A stretch of DNA of 64,000 nucleotides from positions 2,728,001-2,792,000 of the forward strand of contig NZ_LR134331.1 in the NCBI RefSeq assembly GCF_900636965.1, in the 5' to 3' direction. Positions 55,866 through 64,000 of this stretch are shown here, piece after piece. Within the stretch, counting starts at the first letter, position 1. Each line of letters opens with the position of its first letter. The notes under the pieces were generated by a model that saw only the letters and a program-made list of their open reading frames with translations, was not told the origin of the DNA and did no database searches. Position numbers and translations under genes: made by a program. Source of the DNA: Lacticaseibacillus rhamnosus. GTDB lineage: Bacteria > Bacillota > Bacilli > Lactobacillales > Lactobacillaceae.

Positions 55866-56061
55866 TGTTAAAACACCCCTTCTCAATTCATCAACCACGT
55901 TACTGTGATACAGCGCGGTCCGATTTAACATGTCGCTTTAGGCACCACCGTTTAAAAGTAACGATAGGTTTTCATTTGCAAAATCTATGAAAGCGGTTTT
56001 AAAGACAAAAACTCTGATATAATGGGACATAACCACGTAAAGTCGGAAAGGAAGTTTACTT

Positions 56062-56883
56062 ATGCTCAAAGCCATTGCACTTGATATGGACAACACGTTA
56101 CTGAACAGCAATAAAGAAATCAGTGTCACCAATCGCGACGTGCTTCGTTACCTGAATCGCAAAGGCATTCGCGTTATTCTTTGTTCGGGACGCCCTTTTG
56201 CCACGCTGAAGCCCTTCTTGGACGAATTGCATGTGACCAAAAATGATGATGTGTGCGTCTGCTTCAACGGCGGTTTGGTTCGCCTAGTTCGTGATCACAC
56301 CGTCATTAAGGCAAACACCTTGAGCAAGGAACAGATCAAGCCGGTGTATGACCTCGTTAAGGAAAACGGGTTTAAGCTCGATATTGTTGCCGAAGATGAA
56401 GTGTATTCACTCACCGAATTTGGTAAATCAAGCTATCAGACGATGATTCCTAAGCAGATGCCGTTTATCGATACCACGTTCAGTAAAGTGCCGGCCAAGC
56501 TTCCGATTTTCAAAGTCGTGGTTGCAGGCGAGCCTGCCATGATTGATGCCGCATCAGACGCTGCCCAGTCACTCAAGCAGCTGACCGTCACGCGATCCCG
56601 GCGCACGCTGCTTGAAATCCTGCCGCCAAATGTCAATAAGATGAACGGTTTAAAAGCCGCACTCAACTTTTACCGCATCCCGCGCGAACAACTGGCCGCG
56701 TTTGGCGATGAGGAAAATGACAAAGACATGCTGGAGTATGCCGGCATCGGGGTGGCCATGGGTAACGCGATTCCTGAAATCAAACAAATTGCGGACATTA
56801 CCGTGGGCTCAAATGATGATGACGGGGTTGCTAACTATTTAATCGATTACTTCCAGATCAGCCCCACTGCCATTCGCCTATAG
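56062..56883 (+). CDS. HAD-superfamily Cof-type phosphatase
   Basis: A 273-residue Cof/IIB-type HAD hydrolase. Motif I is LDMDNTLLNSNKEIS with the nucleophile Asp. VILCSGRPFATLKPFLDEL carries motif II. The Lys and motif IV are in NKMNGLKAALNFY and AFGDEENDKDMLEYAG. The start follows GGAAG. It runs opposite to its neighbours, inserted between ulaF and ulaE. It probably dephosphorylates a sugar phosphate or similar small metabolite; the substrate cannot be read from sequence. Confidence 0.9.
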   Translation: MLKAIALDMDNTLLNSNKEISVTNRDVLRYLNRKGIRVILCSGRPFATLKPFLDELHVTKNDDVCVCFNGGLVRLVRDHTVIKANTLSKEQIKPVYDLVKENGFKLDIVAEDEVYSLTEFGKSSYQTMIPKQMPFIDTTFSKVPAKLPIFKVVVAGEPAMIDAASDAAQSLKQLTVTRSRRTLLEILPPNVNKMNGLKAALNFYRIPREQLAAFGDEENDKDMLEYAGIGVAMGNAIPEIKQIADITVGSNDDDGVANYLIDYFQISPTAIRL

Positions 56884-56898
56884 TTAAATGAATCGTCT

Positions 56899-56927
56899 AA
56901 AGCCGGCAAGCAATTGGCGGCTTTTTT
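56899..56927 (+). terminator. Terminator of the HAD phosphatase gene
   Basis: AAGCCG, a 12-base loop, CGGCTT, then TTTT, 20 bases after the stop. Confidence 0.7.
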
Positions 56928-56949
56928 CGTGTGCAGGTCAGCAGGTGCT

Positions 56950-57837
56950 TCATGATGGGACATTGGTTTTTGCCACCGGCTCCTGAACAAAACCAGCCTG
57001 CACAAACAGCGGATCGAAAAAGTCCTTGGCCTGCTTCACTTCTTGGATTGGATCAGCGGCCTTTTCCGTCCACATCTCGATCGTAAAGGCGCCGCTGTAA
57101 TCAAGGCGTTTTAGCGTTCGCAGACAACCGGCAAAGTCCACCACGCCAGCGCCAAACGGGACATCGCGGAATTGCCCTTTGCTTTTTGCCGTCACCGCTT
57201 GGGTATCCTTCAAATGAACCGAGACGATGTTTGCAATCCCCAGTTCAAGCTCGCGACCGACATTGTTTTCCGGCCAGGCTGACAAGTTGCCAAGATCCGG
57301 ATACGCTTGCAACCACGGACTCGGAATCTCATCTTTAATCGTCTTAATTTTGGAAAGTGAATTCAAAAACGGATCGTCCATCGTCTCAATTGCCAGCATC
57401 ACTTCTTTAGCCGCGGCATAGGCCACACCGCGCTTCAGGTTCTCGATAAAATATTCTCGTGAAGCTAAGGTTTTCGGCTCATAGTAAACGTCATAACCGG
57501 CTAGTTGAACATTGCGAACGCCCAGATCACTAGCCAAATCAATCGCCTTACATAACATCGTCAGACTTTTTTCACGGATCGCCGGGTCTGCCGAGCCTAA
57601 TGGAAACCGACGATGGCCGCTTAACATCAATGTATGGATCCGCACCCCTGTTTGCCAACAAGCATCACGCACCTTCGCCCGTTTCGCTGCCGTCCAATCC
57701 AACCGGGCCAACCGTTCGACACTTTCATCAACCGATAACTCCAAAAAGTTGAAACCCAAATCCCGAACCATTTTCAACCGTTCAACCCAAGATTCGGTCC
57801 TGGGCAGTGCTTTTTCGTAAATTCCTAGTGAAATCAC
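56950..57837 (-). CDS. ulaE: L-ribulose-5-phosphate 3-epimerase (UlaE/SgbU)
   Basis: A 295-residue xylose-isomerase-like TIM barrel converting L-xylulose-5-phosphate to L-ribulose-5-phosphate. ISLGIYEKALPRTESWVERL, NFLELSVDES, LGVRNVQLAGYDVYYE, LAIETMDDPF and GAFTIEMWTE are visible. The start is GTG 57837 with AGGAGGG 7 bases upstream; the longer frame upstream runs into the palindromic element and is not protein-like. Confidence 0.9.
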   Translation of the reverse strand: MISLGIYEKALPRTESWVERLKMVRDLGFNFLELSVDESVERLARLDWTAAKRAKVRDACWQTGVRIHTLMLSGHRRFPLGSADPAIREKSLTMLCKAIDLASDLGVRNVQLAGYDVYYEPKTLASREYFIENLKRGVAYAAAKEVMLAIETMDDPFLNSLSKIKTIKDEIPSPWLQAYPDLGNLSAWPENNVGRELELGIANIVSVHLKDTQAVTAKSKGQFRDVPFGAGVVDFAGCLRTLKRLDYSGAFTIEMWTEKAADPIQEVKQAKDFFDPLFVQAGFVQEPVAKTNVPS

Positions 57838-57852
57838 AAATGTTCCCTCCTT

Positions 57853-57876
57853 GTGAGCGCGAGCCGGCGCGGTTAG
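57853..57876. repeat. Palindromic intergenic element, partial copy D
   Basis: GTGAGCGCGAGCCGGCGCGG followed by TTAG is the exact complement of the end of element B at 59698-59721. Only the end piece is present. Confidence 0.6.
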
Positions 57877-57921
57877 CATCAAACTGCCTATATCGCCCAC
57901 TCATCCCCTATTTTTGGCAAC

Positions 57922-58006
57922 AAAAAGCTGGCGGGCGCCTTTTGTCCATGACCGATCAACCGAATTGTTAGGCTGGATCGGCTAAGCTAAGGGCCTTCGC
58001 CAGCTT
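57922..58006 (-). terminator. Terminator of the DeoR-type gene
   Basis: Reverse strand AAGCTGGCG (57998-58006) pairs with CGCCAGCTT (57925-57933) around a 64-base structured loop and is followed by TTTTTG, 16 bases after the DeoR stop. Confidence 0.55.
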
Positions 58007-58021
58007 GCTGTTTCTGAATAG

Positions 58022-58801
58022 TTAATTAGCAACCTGCACAACATCAATTCCTTGACGGCGCAAGTCACGCACTGCTTTTTCATTGGCAAAATTATCCGTG
58101 ATCAACACATCGACCGCAGCCAAATCCGCAACATGATAATTGCTGGTAACCCCGACCTTGCGATAATCAGCCACGCAAATCACTTTCTGTTTCGTCCGCC
58201 TGATCATGGTGGCATTCACCTGAGCCTCAAAAATATTCTGAGTCGTGACGCCGCCTTTTTCACTGATACCATCGCAGCCGATCAACGTGAAATCCGACTG
58301 CATCGTCTCAAGAATCTGAACCGCAACCGTCCCCACCAACGACTCTTTAGGGTAGCGAATTTCGCCACCGGTCAGGATGATTGAAGTTTCCGGATGGCGG
58401 ACACATTCGGTGGCTCGGATATTATTGGTGATGATCGTCAAAGGCATCGTTGCCAATTGATTAATCGCCCGCCAGCACAGCGAACTGGAATTCACGAATA
58501 ACGTACTGTTTTTGACAATATAGCTCGGGACCGCAGCCGCAATCGTATCCTTCAACAGTTCAATGCCGGAACGCGAGGCATGATTGGCGGGCGTTGCAAC
58601 GTTAGCCTTTTCAACCAGCCCGTGATGCCAGTGAACCTGCCCCATTTCCGCCAAAGCTTTCAAGTCGCGGCGCAAAGTGGTAATCGAAACGTCAAACTGC
58701 CGGGCCAATTGTTCTACCACCACCGGCTCGCCTTGATCCACCGCTTTTAGGATCTTCCCCCGCCGTGCTTGAACATTCACCATCGAGTTTTTCACCATCA
58801 T
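58022..58801 (-). CDS. DeoR-family regulator of the ascorbate operon (UlaR-like)
   Basis: About 259 residues. The DeoR helix-turn-helix is at about 12-60 (RRGKILKAVDQGEPVVVEQL, then ARQFDVSITTLRRDLKALAE). The sugar-phosphate-sensing domain has TIITNNIRATECV, ILTGGEIRYPKESLVG and DFTLIGCDGISEKGGVTTQN. Adjacent ATGs (58801, 58798) follow GAGG. It lies within the ula gene set between ulaD and ulaE and likely represses the operon in the absence of ascorbate-6-phosphate. Confidence 0.88.
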   Translation of the reverse strand: MMVKNSMVNVQARRGKILKAVDQGEPVVVEQLARQFDVSITTLRRDLKALAEMGQVHWHHGLVEKANVATPANHASRSGIELLKDTIAAAVPSYIVKNSTLFVNSSSLCWRAINQLATMPLTIITNNIRATECVRHPETSIILTGGEIRYPKESLVGTVAVQILETMQSDFTLIGCDGISEKGGVTTQNIFEAQVNATMIRRTKQKVICVADYRKVGVTSNYHVADLAAVDVLITDNFANEKAVRDLRRQGIDVVQVAN

Positions 58802-58868
58802 CACCTCATAAACCTAGACCGCCGCGCTTAGAAGCTAACGAACGCGTCATCATAAAAATCAGTTCGTC

Positions 58869-59510
58869 TTACTTACCCCAGATACGAATAATTTCATTCT
58901 GGAAATCTGTAGCCGCTTTGGCTGGATCAGGTGCCTGAGTGATCGCCCGGCCTGCAATGAACGTATAAACATCGACACCTGCAAATAACTTCAACGTGTC
59001 CACGCTCAAGCCACCGGTTACGGAAACCCGAAAGCCCATATCAACCAACATTTTCACCTTAGCAAGATCCTTTTCACCCCATGAGCCACCGGAAAGCAAG
59101 GCGTCGCGGCTTTGGTGATAAATTGCCTGAGTGACGCCAATGTCCAACCAGGATTGAGCATCTTCTTTGGTCCAGTTGCCATATAATTCGATCTGAATTT
59201 CTTTAACCTGCTTCTGGGCCGCCTGAATCGTTGGAATTGTTGCGGAACAGATACACGTCATCCAATCAGCACCCGCATCCGCCATGTTTTTGGCCACAGT
59301 CGATCCGGCATCGGCACATTTCGTATCGGCAATCAACACTTTATCCGGGAACAACGCCCGCAACGCACGTACCGCAATCGTTCCTTCCTGCAAGATCAAA
59401 ATGGTGCCCGCTTCCACAATGTCGACAATGTTGCCAACTGCGCGAATATCGCCTAACGCACTTTCCAACGTATTGTTATCCAAAGCCACCTGTAAATTTG
59501 GTTTAGCCAA
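58869..59510 (-). CDS. ulaD: 3-keto-L-gulonate-6-phosphate decarboxylase
   Basis: A 213-residue orotidine-decarboxylase-suprafamily enzyme giving L-xylulose-5-phosphate and CO2. NLQVALDNNTLESAL, VDIVEAGTIL, the metal/catalytic DTKCADAGSTVAKNM, and SVTGGLSVDTLKLF are diagnostic. The same fold includes hexulose-6-phosphate synthase, but the ula context decides. Palindromic element B fills the gap to ulaB. Confidence 0.92.
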   Translation of the reverse strand: MAKPNLQVALDNNTLESALGDIRAVGNIVDIVEAGTILILQEGTIAVRALRALFPDKVLIADTKCADAGSTVAKNMADAGADWMTCICSATIPTIQAAQKQVKEIQIELYGNWTKEDAQSWLDIGVTQAIYHQSRDALLSGGSWGEKDLAKVKMLVDMGFRVSVTGGLSVDTLKLFAGVDVYTFIAGRAITQAPDPAKAATDFQNEIIRIWGK

Positions 59511-59594
59511 AATCGTTCCTCCTTGTCTGCCATGTTGCTATGACTGTTCTGTTAATTTGATGATTGATAAGGCGCCAGCTCACGGCCGACTCGC

Positions 59595-59720
59595 GCCTGT
59601 CATAACGCGCTCCCCGGCGCAGGGATCTGCATGTAAGGACCTTGGTCGCAATGGCCAAACCCGGGCCATCACGTCCAAGGCCGCTTACACTCCGATCCCT
59701 AACCGCGCCGGCTCGCGCTC
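59595..59720. repeat. Palindromic intergenic element, copy B
   Basis: A long imperfect hairpin between ulaB and ulaD. It pairs ATGGCC/GGCCAT at the tip, CCTTGG/CCAAGG, TGTAAG/CTTACA and GGGATC/GATCCC outward, then GCGC ends. It shares the GTAAGGACCTT block and the GCGCCGGCTCGCGCTC end with copy A (41311) and pieces C and D. Confidence 0.75.
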
Positions 59721-59721
59721 A

Positions 59722-60015
59722 CTATTTCACTAAATCCGTATCTTCACGCACTCGTTGTTCAACTTCTTTATCTCTCATCACATTCTTAACGCCAATCACC
59801 TGAACGCCTTTTTCCTTGGCATCTTTGAACATATCGACAAAGTTTGTGGTGGTGAAGACCATGTCATATTGTTTAGCCGTGCTTTTACCTTCTGCCAAGT
59901 TGGTGTGTTCAATTTGGGTAATTGGCAGATTCAACCGCTTAAAGGCTTTCTGCACACTACGCATCATCATCAGACTGGTCCCTGAACCATTTGCACACGA
60001 TACTAAGATTTTCAT
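59722..60015 (-). CDS. ulaB: PTS ascorbate-specific EIIB
   Basis: A 97-residue phosphocarrier with the active Cys7 in KILVSCANGSGTSLMMM. FTTTNFVDMFKDAKEKGVQV is typical. It transfers phosphate to ascorbate during transport by UlaA. Confidence 0.93.
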   Translation of the reverse strand: MKILVSCANGSGTSLMMMRSVQKAFKRLNLPITQIEHTNLAEGKSTAKQYDMVFTTTNFVDMFKDAKEKGVQVIGVKNVMRDKEVEQRVREDTDLVK

Positions 60016-60087
60016 GATATTTTTCCTCCATATTTTGCGTTAGCTTGGTCTCATTCACTTTTTACGTCGAGACCCGAGTTGAAAAGA

Positions 60088-61608
60088 CTACTGAGCTTCT
60101 TTTTTCTTTGCGACATTTTCCTTATATTGCTCGTAATCCGTGACCATTAAGAAGTAGTTTTTCGGATCATGCCGATATTCGAGTTGGGGAATCAAGACGA
60201 GGATAAAGACAACCACCACGATGCCGGCAATGCCCAAGATCTTCATCAAGACCGTGAAGAATGGCCATACGGTATCCCAGTCGAACATGCCGAGGTAGCC
60301 GCCAAACTTCGATAACCCGATCCAGGTGGCAATGAGCGCTGCGCCAAAGACTTGGATCAGACCGCTGAAGAATGGCAGGATCATCGCCGCCTTTGCCCCG
60401 GCTCGCCGGTTAGCAAAGACCCCAAAGGCTGCATTATCAAAGAAGAGCGGGATAAAGCCGGCAATGATAATCGTTGGCGAATGGAACAGGAGCAAGGCGC
60501 CGATTGCGAGAAACTGGCCTAATGCCCCAAACAAAAACCCGATTGTGACGGCGTTGGGTTCGCCAAATGCGAAGGTCGCAGCCACGTCAATCCCCGGAAC
60601 CGAACCTGGCAACAGCCGGTCGGAAATGCCGGTAAAGCTTTCCGTCAGTTCACCAACGAAGGTCCGAACCCCGAGTTGCAGAATCGTGAGGTTAACCGCA
60701 AATCCAAGCGATGTGGTCATGATATAAAACAGGAAACTGCCATTTGGCGCCAAACCAGAAGCCCCTTTTGAAGCCGTAAACACGCCGATAAAATAATCCC
60801 GGCCAAGAATCAACATAATAATGCCGAAGAAAAATAGCATCAGGATCCCGGTGGCAACCATGTTTTCATTAAAGATCTTGAGAAAGCCGGGAAGTTCGAT
60901 GTCTTCCAGCCGCCGCGCCTTTTTCTTGGCCTTCACTTCATGCGCCTTAAACTTGTCTGCCAGCCACGATACGAAGGCAATCCCGAACATTTGTTGATGC
61001 GCGACCGCAAACCCGCCGCCATCGGTCAAATCCTGGGTATAACGCACGGTCATGTTCGAACCAACCGCCCAGTAAAGTCCCAAGACAACGCCCATCACGA
61101 GTAAAACTTCGATCCGGCCCATTTGCGGGAAACAAAACAGCAGAATCCAAAACGCCGTGGCTGCTTGTTGCACCTGCACATTACCTGTCGTAAACACCGC
61201 GCGCAGTTTCGTCCATTTCTGGAACCGTACCAGTAAAATATTGAAAACAAACGCAAACAATAGTAACAACATGACATCGCCAAAAGTTCGGCCAAATGTC
61301 TTGTCCAACCCTTCTGTCACGGCGTTTTGCCCGAAGTACGGGTCAATCACCGTCGCCGTTAAGTTGAACCGATCTTTTAACCCGGTCAGAATTGGTCGGA
61401 AGCTGTTGACCAAGCCGCCAGACCCAACCATTAAGATCATGTAGCCAATCACCGCTTTAAGGAAGCCGGCGATGGATTCGTATAATGGCTTACGTTCCAA
61501 GATGTACCCGAGTAAGACGATAAACCCAATCATGTAAGCAGGTTGCGTCAAAATATTTGCCGCAAAATAATCCCATACGCTCACTAAGAAATCTAGAATT
61601 TGCTGCAT
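60088..61608 (-). CDS. ulaA: PTS ascorbate-specific EIIC
   Basis: A 506-residue membrane transporter of the ascorbate family with about eleven helices. YMIGFIVLLGYILERKPLYE, YMILMVGSGGLVNSFRPIL, VDPYFGQNAV, TDGGGFAVAHQQMFGIAFV and LPGSVPGIDVAATFAFGEPN match UlaA. It has a charged C-terminal tail. It is 72 bases from ulaB. Confidence 0.94.
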   Translation of the reverse strand: MQQILDFLVSVWDYFAANILTQPAYMIGFIVLLGYILERKPLYESIAGFLKAVIGYMILMVGSGGLVNSFRPILTGLKDRFNLTATVIDPYFGQNAVTEGLDKTFGRTFGDVMLLLLFAFVFNILLVRFQKWTKLRAVFTTGNVQVQQAATAFWILLFCFPQMGRIEVLLVMGVVLGLYWAVGSNMTVRYTQDLTDGGGFAVAHQQMFGIAFVSWLADKFKAHEVKAKKKARRLEDIELPGFLKIFNENMVATGILMLFFFGIIMLILGRDYFIGVFTASKGASGLAPNGSFLFYIMTTSLGFAVNLTILQLGVRTFVGELTESFTGISDRLLPGSVPGIDVAATFAFGEPNAVTIGFLFGALGQFLAIGALLLFHSPTIIIAGFIPLFFDNAAFGVFANRRAGAKAAMILPFFSGLIQVFGAALIATWIGLSKFGGYLGMFDWDTVWPFFTVLMKILGIAGIVVVVFILVLIPQLEYRHDPKNYFLMVTDYEQYKENVAKKKEAQ

Positions 61609-61627
61609 GATGTGCTACCTTTCCCCT

Positions 61628-62086
61628 TCAGCTCCCCGCGTCAACAATCGCCTTAAAATCATCAACGCTATTGACGGCCAACAATTGGTCAATCAATCCT
61701 TCCGTCATTAACAAGTCGGAAAGATCTCCAATATTTTGCAAATGCTGCTCCGGATCCTTTGCTGCTAAGGTAAAGAACAATTGCGCCTGTTTTTCCGGAT
61801 CAGCCGGATCGAAAACAACTGGCGCCGGGAATTTGGCAAACCCGATCGCCGTCCCCAAAACATTTTCACTTTCTGCCATCGCATGCGGCATCGCAACGCC
61901 AGGCACAATCACGATATACGGTCCGTTTTTCTCAACATTGCCGATAATTTCATCCACATAACCCGGTAAAATGTATTGATGTTCAATCAGTTTACCGGCT
62001 GCTTGTTGCAAGGCATCTTGCCAATCTTTTGCCGGTTCGGGCCGAATATCGACCAAATCCTTGCCCAAAAAGTCTTTCAGTAACAT
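61628..62086 (-). CDS. ulaC: PTS ascorbate-specific EIIA
   Basis: A 152-residue EIIA of the mannitol/fructose-like fold, with the phosphorylated His in VPGVAMPHAMAESENVLG. ATG at 62086 follows GAGGTGGGG by 7-8 bases; the longer frame overlaps that ribosome binding site. It starts 23 bases after ulaG. Confidence 0.93.
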   Translation of the reverse strand: MLLKDFLGKDLVDIRPEPAKDWQDALQQAAGKLIEHQYILPGYVDEIIGNVEKNGPYIVIVPGVAMPHAMAESENVLGTAIGFAKFPAPVVFDPADPEKQAQLFFTLAAKDPEQHLQNIGDLSDLLMTEGLIDQLLAVNSVDDFKAIVDAGS

Positions 62087-62109
62087 TGTTGATCCCCACC
62101 TCACCTGTT

Positions 62110-63180
62110 TTATAGAAATGCCGGGAATGGCGTATCGTTTGGTACCGAGAATGTATCGTGGAAACCGCGGTCATACATGAATTCCATCCGATCCTTGTCA
62201 TCCGGAAAAGTGAATTCACCGCCGACTTGCCAGATAAACGGCTTGAACTTGTATTGCAGCCGGTCTTTCCGCATTTTCCATAGCGCTTCGATTTCCTTCG
62301 GGTCAGCCATAAAGTTTGTCCAGATATCGTAATGAACCGGAATAACGACTTTTGTCTTCAGTGATTCAGCCATGCGTAAAATGTCAATTGAAGTTACTTT
62401 GTCGGTAATGCCACGGGGATTTTCGCCGTATGCCCCTAACGCAACGTCAATTTTGTTTTCGTTACCATGCTTGGCAAATAGGTTGGAGTAATGCGAATCT
62501 GCGGCGTGGTATAAATTTCCGCCCGTGGTTTCAAACAGATAGTTGACGGCAATCTTGTTCATATCTTGCGGCAGTTTACCCGCAAGCTGAACATTCGGAT
62601 CGTCTTCGGTCACTAATGCGGTCCGATCAAAACTTTCAAGCACTTTGACCTTGGTTTCGCCAATTGTCACAACATCCCCCGGTTTGACAACCACCGTCTT
62701 TTCAGCCGGAACGCCCCAGCCTTGCCAAATTTCACAAACTTTTTCCGGCCCATAGAATTTTGCATCCGGGCAATTGGCATTAACTGCTGCCGCCGTGTTG
62801 ATGTCGAGATGATCGCTATGAATATGACTCACAAACAATGCGTCCACATTCTTAATGGCAAATGGGTCAATCACAAATGGCTGGTTGCGCAGGTTTGGCT
62901 GCATCTGCTGTACCCCGCTCATCCGCATCATCTGGTGACCTTTGCGCATCATCCCGCTACCATGTGACCGCTTACCAGTGCCGCACCACATATCAACTAA
63001 AATGTTGGTTGCTTCTGCCGTCTTCAACCAGATGCCGGTACATCCCAGCCACCACATTGAAAAAGTCCCTGGTTTGACCTGTTTATCCGCGATTTCTTCA
63101 TTCAACCAAGTACCCCATTCTGGAAAAGTGTTAAGAATCCAGTCTTCACGCGTCACGTTATTGATCGTCTTATCTGCCAT
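62110..63180 (-). CDS. ulaG: L-ascorbate-6-phosphate lactonase
   Basis: A 356-residue metallo-beta-lactamase-fold lactonase that opens ascorbate-6-phosphate to 3-keto-L-gulonate-6-phosphate. The metal motif is [52 protein letters not shown] and [16 protein letters not shown] match the family. Start ATG follows AAGGAGG. First gene of the ula operon (ulaG-C-A-B-D, deoR-type gene, ulaE). Confidence 0.94.
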   Translation of the reverse strand: MADKTINNVTREDWILNTFPEWGTWLNEEIADKQVKPGTFSMWWLGCTGIWLKTAEATNILVDMWCGTGKRSHGSGMMRKGHQMMRMSGVQQMQPNLRNQPFVIDPFAIKNVDALFVSHIHSDHLDINTAAAVNANCPDAKFYGPEKVCEIWQGWGVPAEKTVVVKPGDVVTIGETKVKVLESFDRTALVTEDDPNVQLAGKLPQDMNKIAVNYLFETTGGNLYHAADSHYSNLFAKHGNENKIDVALGAYGENPRGITDKVTSIDILRMAESLKTKVVIPVHYDIWTNFMADPKEIEALWKMRKDRLQYKFKPFIWQVGGEFTFPDDKDRMEFMYDRGFHDTFSVPNDTPFPAFL

Positions 63181-63219
63181 GATGTTCCTCCTTAAATTCG
63201 TTTCCCGATTTCACTTTTT

Positions 63220-63248
63220 ATGTTATGGAATATTGATTGCGCTTACAA
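63220..63248 (-). promoter_or_regulatory. ula operon promoter with embedded cre-like site
   Basis: Reverse strand TTGTAA (63243-63248), 17 bases, TAACAT (63220-63225). The cre-like word TGTAAGCGCAATCA (63234-63247) matches the consensus at 13 of 14 positions and covers the -35 box, so CcpA would block RNA polymerase. Confidence 0.7.
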
Positions 63249-63254
63249 CACCGC

Positions 63255-63301
63255 TATATGCACCTTTTGCGGATTATATGACCTTTTATGAACTTTATAT
63301 G
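63255..63301. promoter_or_regulatory. Phased TATATG repeats upstream of the ula promoter
   Basis: TATATG occurs at 63255, 63275 and 63296, about two helical turns apart. The first two continue as CACCTTTT and ACCTTTT. Regular spacing just upstream of the -35 suggests a multi-site regulator, most simply the DeoR-type protein of this operon. Confidence 0.5.
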
Positions 63302-63718
63302 CATCTTAGCAAAGACGATCTGCTTCTTTTTATGAATCAAATCATATTTCATATTGGATAAATACATAAAATACATGTTGAAATAACTGCCGACCTCAAA
63401 ATCGATCCAGAATTCTCGTTGGAAAAATTTGCGACCATGTCTGTAAAAAACATCACAATTTAGTTAAACCTGATTTAATCTATAAACTTTATCTACGGAA
63501 ATTGCCTAATCAGTACCGCCATCCTACGTGCATAAATTTATCCACTTTTACTAGTAGATTTATTAAACGCTATTTGAATTTAAATTAAACAAATTATTCG
63601 GCAAAATAGGGCGCGAACCGTTTCTGAATATTTTGACGATTCTTTAAGATTTCATTACTTTCGCCACCACCCAAAAGCGCCCAGGTTGCTAGGGAACCAT
63701 CTACCGATCAAGTAAAAT
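63302..63718. other. AT-rich stretch without a recognisable gene
   Basis: About 400 bases with stops in all frames. No terminator, RNA gene or promoter pair was convincing. Confidence 0.4.
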
Positions 63719-63938
63719 ATGCGTCAGTTATATCAACTCATTTTCGCTTCACTATTTTGGGATACCTAACTTTTATTTACCTATCGCATTGGTTCTGATT
63801 GGCAGCAATGAAATGCAAACGAGAAAACGCTACTTTAGCCGCCACTATCAGGAAAAGTTTTCACTGACCGAAATTTTCATTTGGCGCTTGACACAGGCGG
63901 CAGGGGGTTATAAGCTTGCGGTTATTAAGAAGAAATGA
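63719..63938 (+). pseudogene. Decayed small membrane-protein gene
   Basis: Begins ATGCGTCAG (RQLYQLIFASLF) and is frameshifted twice. The pieces continue as GYLTFIYLSHW and then as GSNEMQTRKRYFSRHYQEKF with a basic end (AVIKKK, TGA at 63936). It looks like a short membrane protein with a basic tail. Family not recognised. Confidence 0.3.
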
Positions 63939-64000
63939 GATTATTTTGTCTAAAATGTGATTTCTTTGGGTATTTTGGTGTTTTATTTTCAGATTCATTT

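Noticed and set aside
57838-57900. Upstream extension of ulaE
   Set aside because: It runs through the GTGAGCGCGAGCC palindromic piece; the GTG at 57837 has AGGAGGG at ideal spacing.

Overview
The window is a sugar-catabolism island from a low-to-mid GC Gram-positive bacterium, almost certainly the Lacticaseibacillus casei/paracasei/rhamnosus group. The evidence is the gutFRMCBA sorbitol operon order known from L. casei, LPXTG-anchored surface enzymes, many PTS systems, AGGAGG-type ribosome binding sites with frequent TTG starts, and cre-like CcpA sites. No rRNA, tRNA or CRISPR array was seen.

Layout. (1) 1-2600: start of a membrane protein (reverse), a GH13 alpha-glucosidase and decayed DNA. 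(2) 2845-21910: a complete glycosaminoglycan (GAG) island. It has a cell-wall-anchored beta-helix protein, a lipoprotein, an intracellular heparinase II/III-type lyase, yajC, a mannose-family PTS (IIA-IID-IIC-IIB), an unsaturated glucuronyl hydrolase and a sugar-binding-like protein on the reverse strand. An IclR regulator and kduI-kduD-kdgA-kdgK lie on the forward strand, followed by rpiA and a secreted PL8 hyaluronate lyase. Secreted lyases cut the polymer, the PTS imports the fragments, UGL opens them, and Kdu/Kdg enzymes take the uronate to pyruvate and glyceraldehyde-3-phosphate. (3) 22190-29753: a second mannose-family PTS operon with a GH36 alpha-galactosidase whose 5' end is interrupted by an IS element, plus a divergent GntR/LacI-type regulator. 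(4) 30118-33119: a GH4 phospho-alpha-glucosidase with its EIICB. (5) 33358-35948: an ABC transporter with a divergent Rgg-type regulator.

(6) 36014-46027: an RpiR regulator, a frameshifted EIIA-Glc gene, a type I toxin-antitoxin locus too small to be found by ORF length, and the conserved but uncharacterised cluster aldolase / SelA-like PLP enzyme / amidohydrolase / DUF4310-4311-4312 / SFCGS / PRD protein / PRD antiterminator. The last is the best candidate for an undescribed system: a possible PTS-like transporter for an amino-sugar acid. (7) 46545-52586: the sorbitol operon plus a transaldolase-like gene. (8) 52700-54926: palindromic intergenic DNA, an IS30-family element and a YefM-YoeB toxin-antitoxin pair. 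(9) 55137-63180: an L-ascorbate (ula) operon with its own DeoR-type regulator and a divergent HAD phosphatase. The last 800 bases hold the ula promoter region and mostly decayed DNA.

Operons are closely packed with overlapping starts and stops, and most promoter regions carry a cre-like 14-mer, so glucose repression through CcpA is expected across the island. A family of GC-rich palindromic elements recurs between genes from about 41 to 60 kb.
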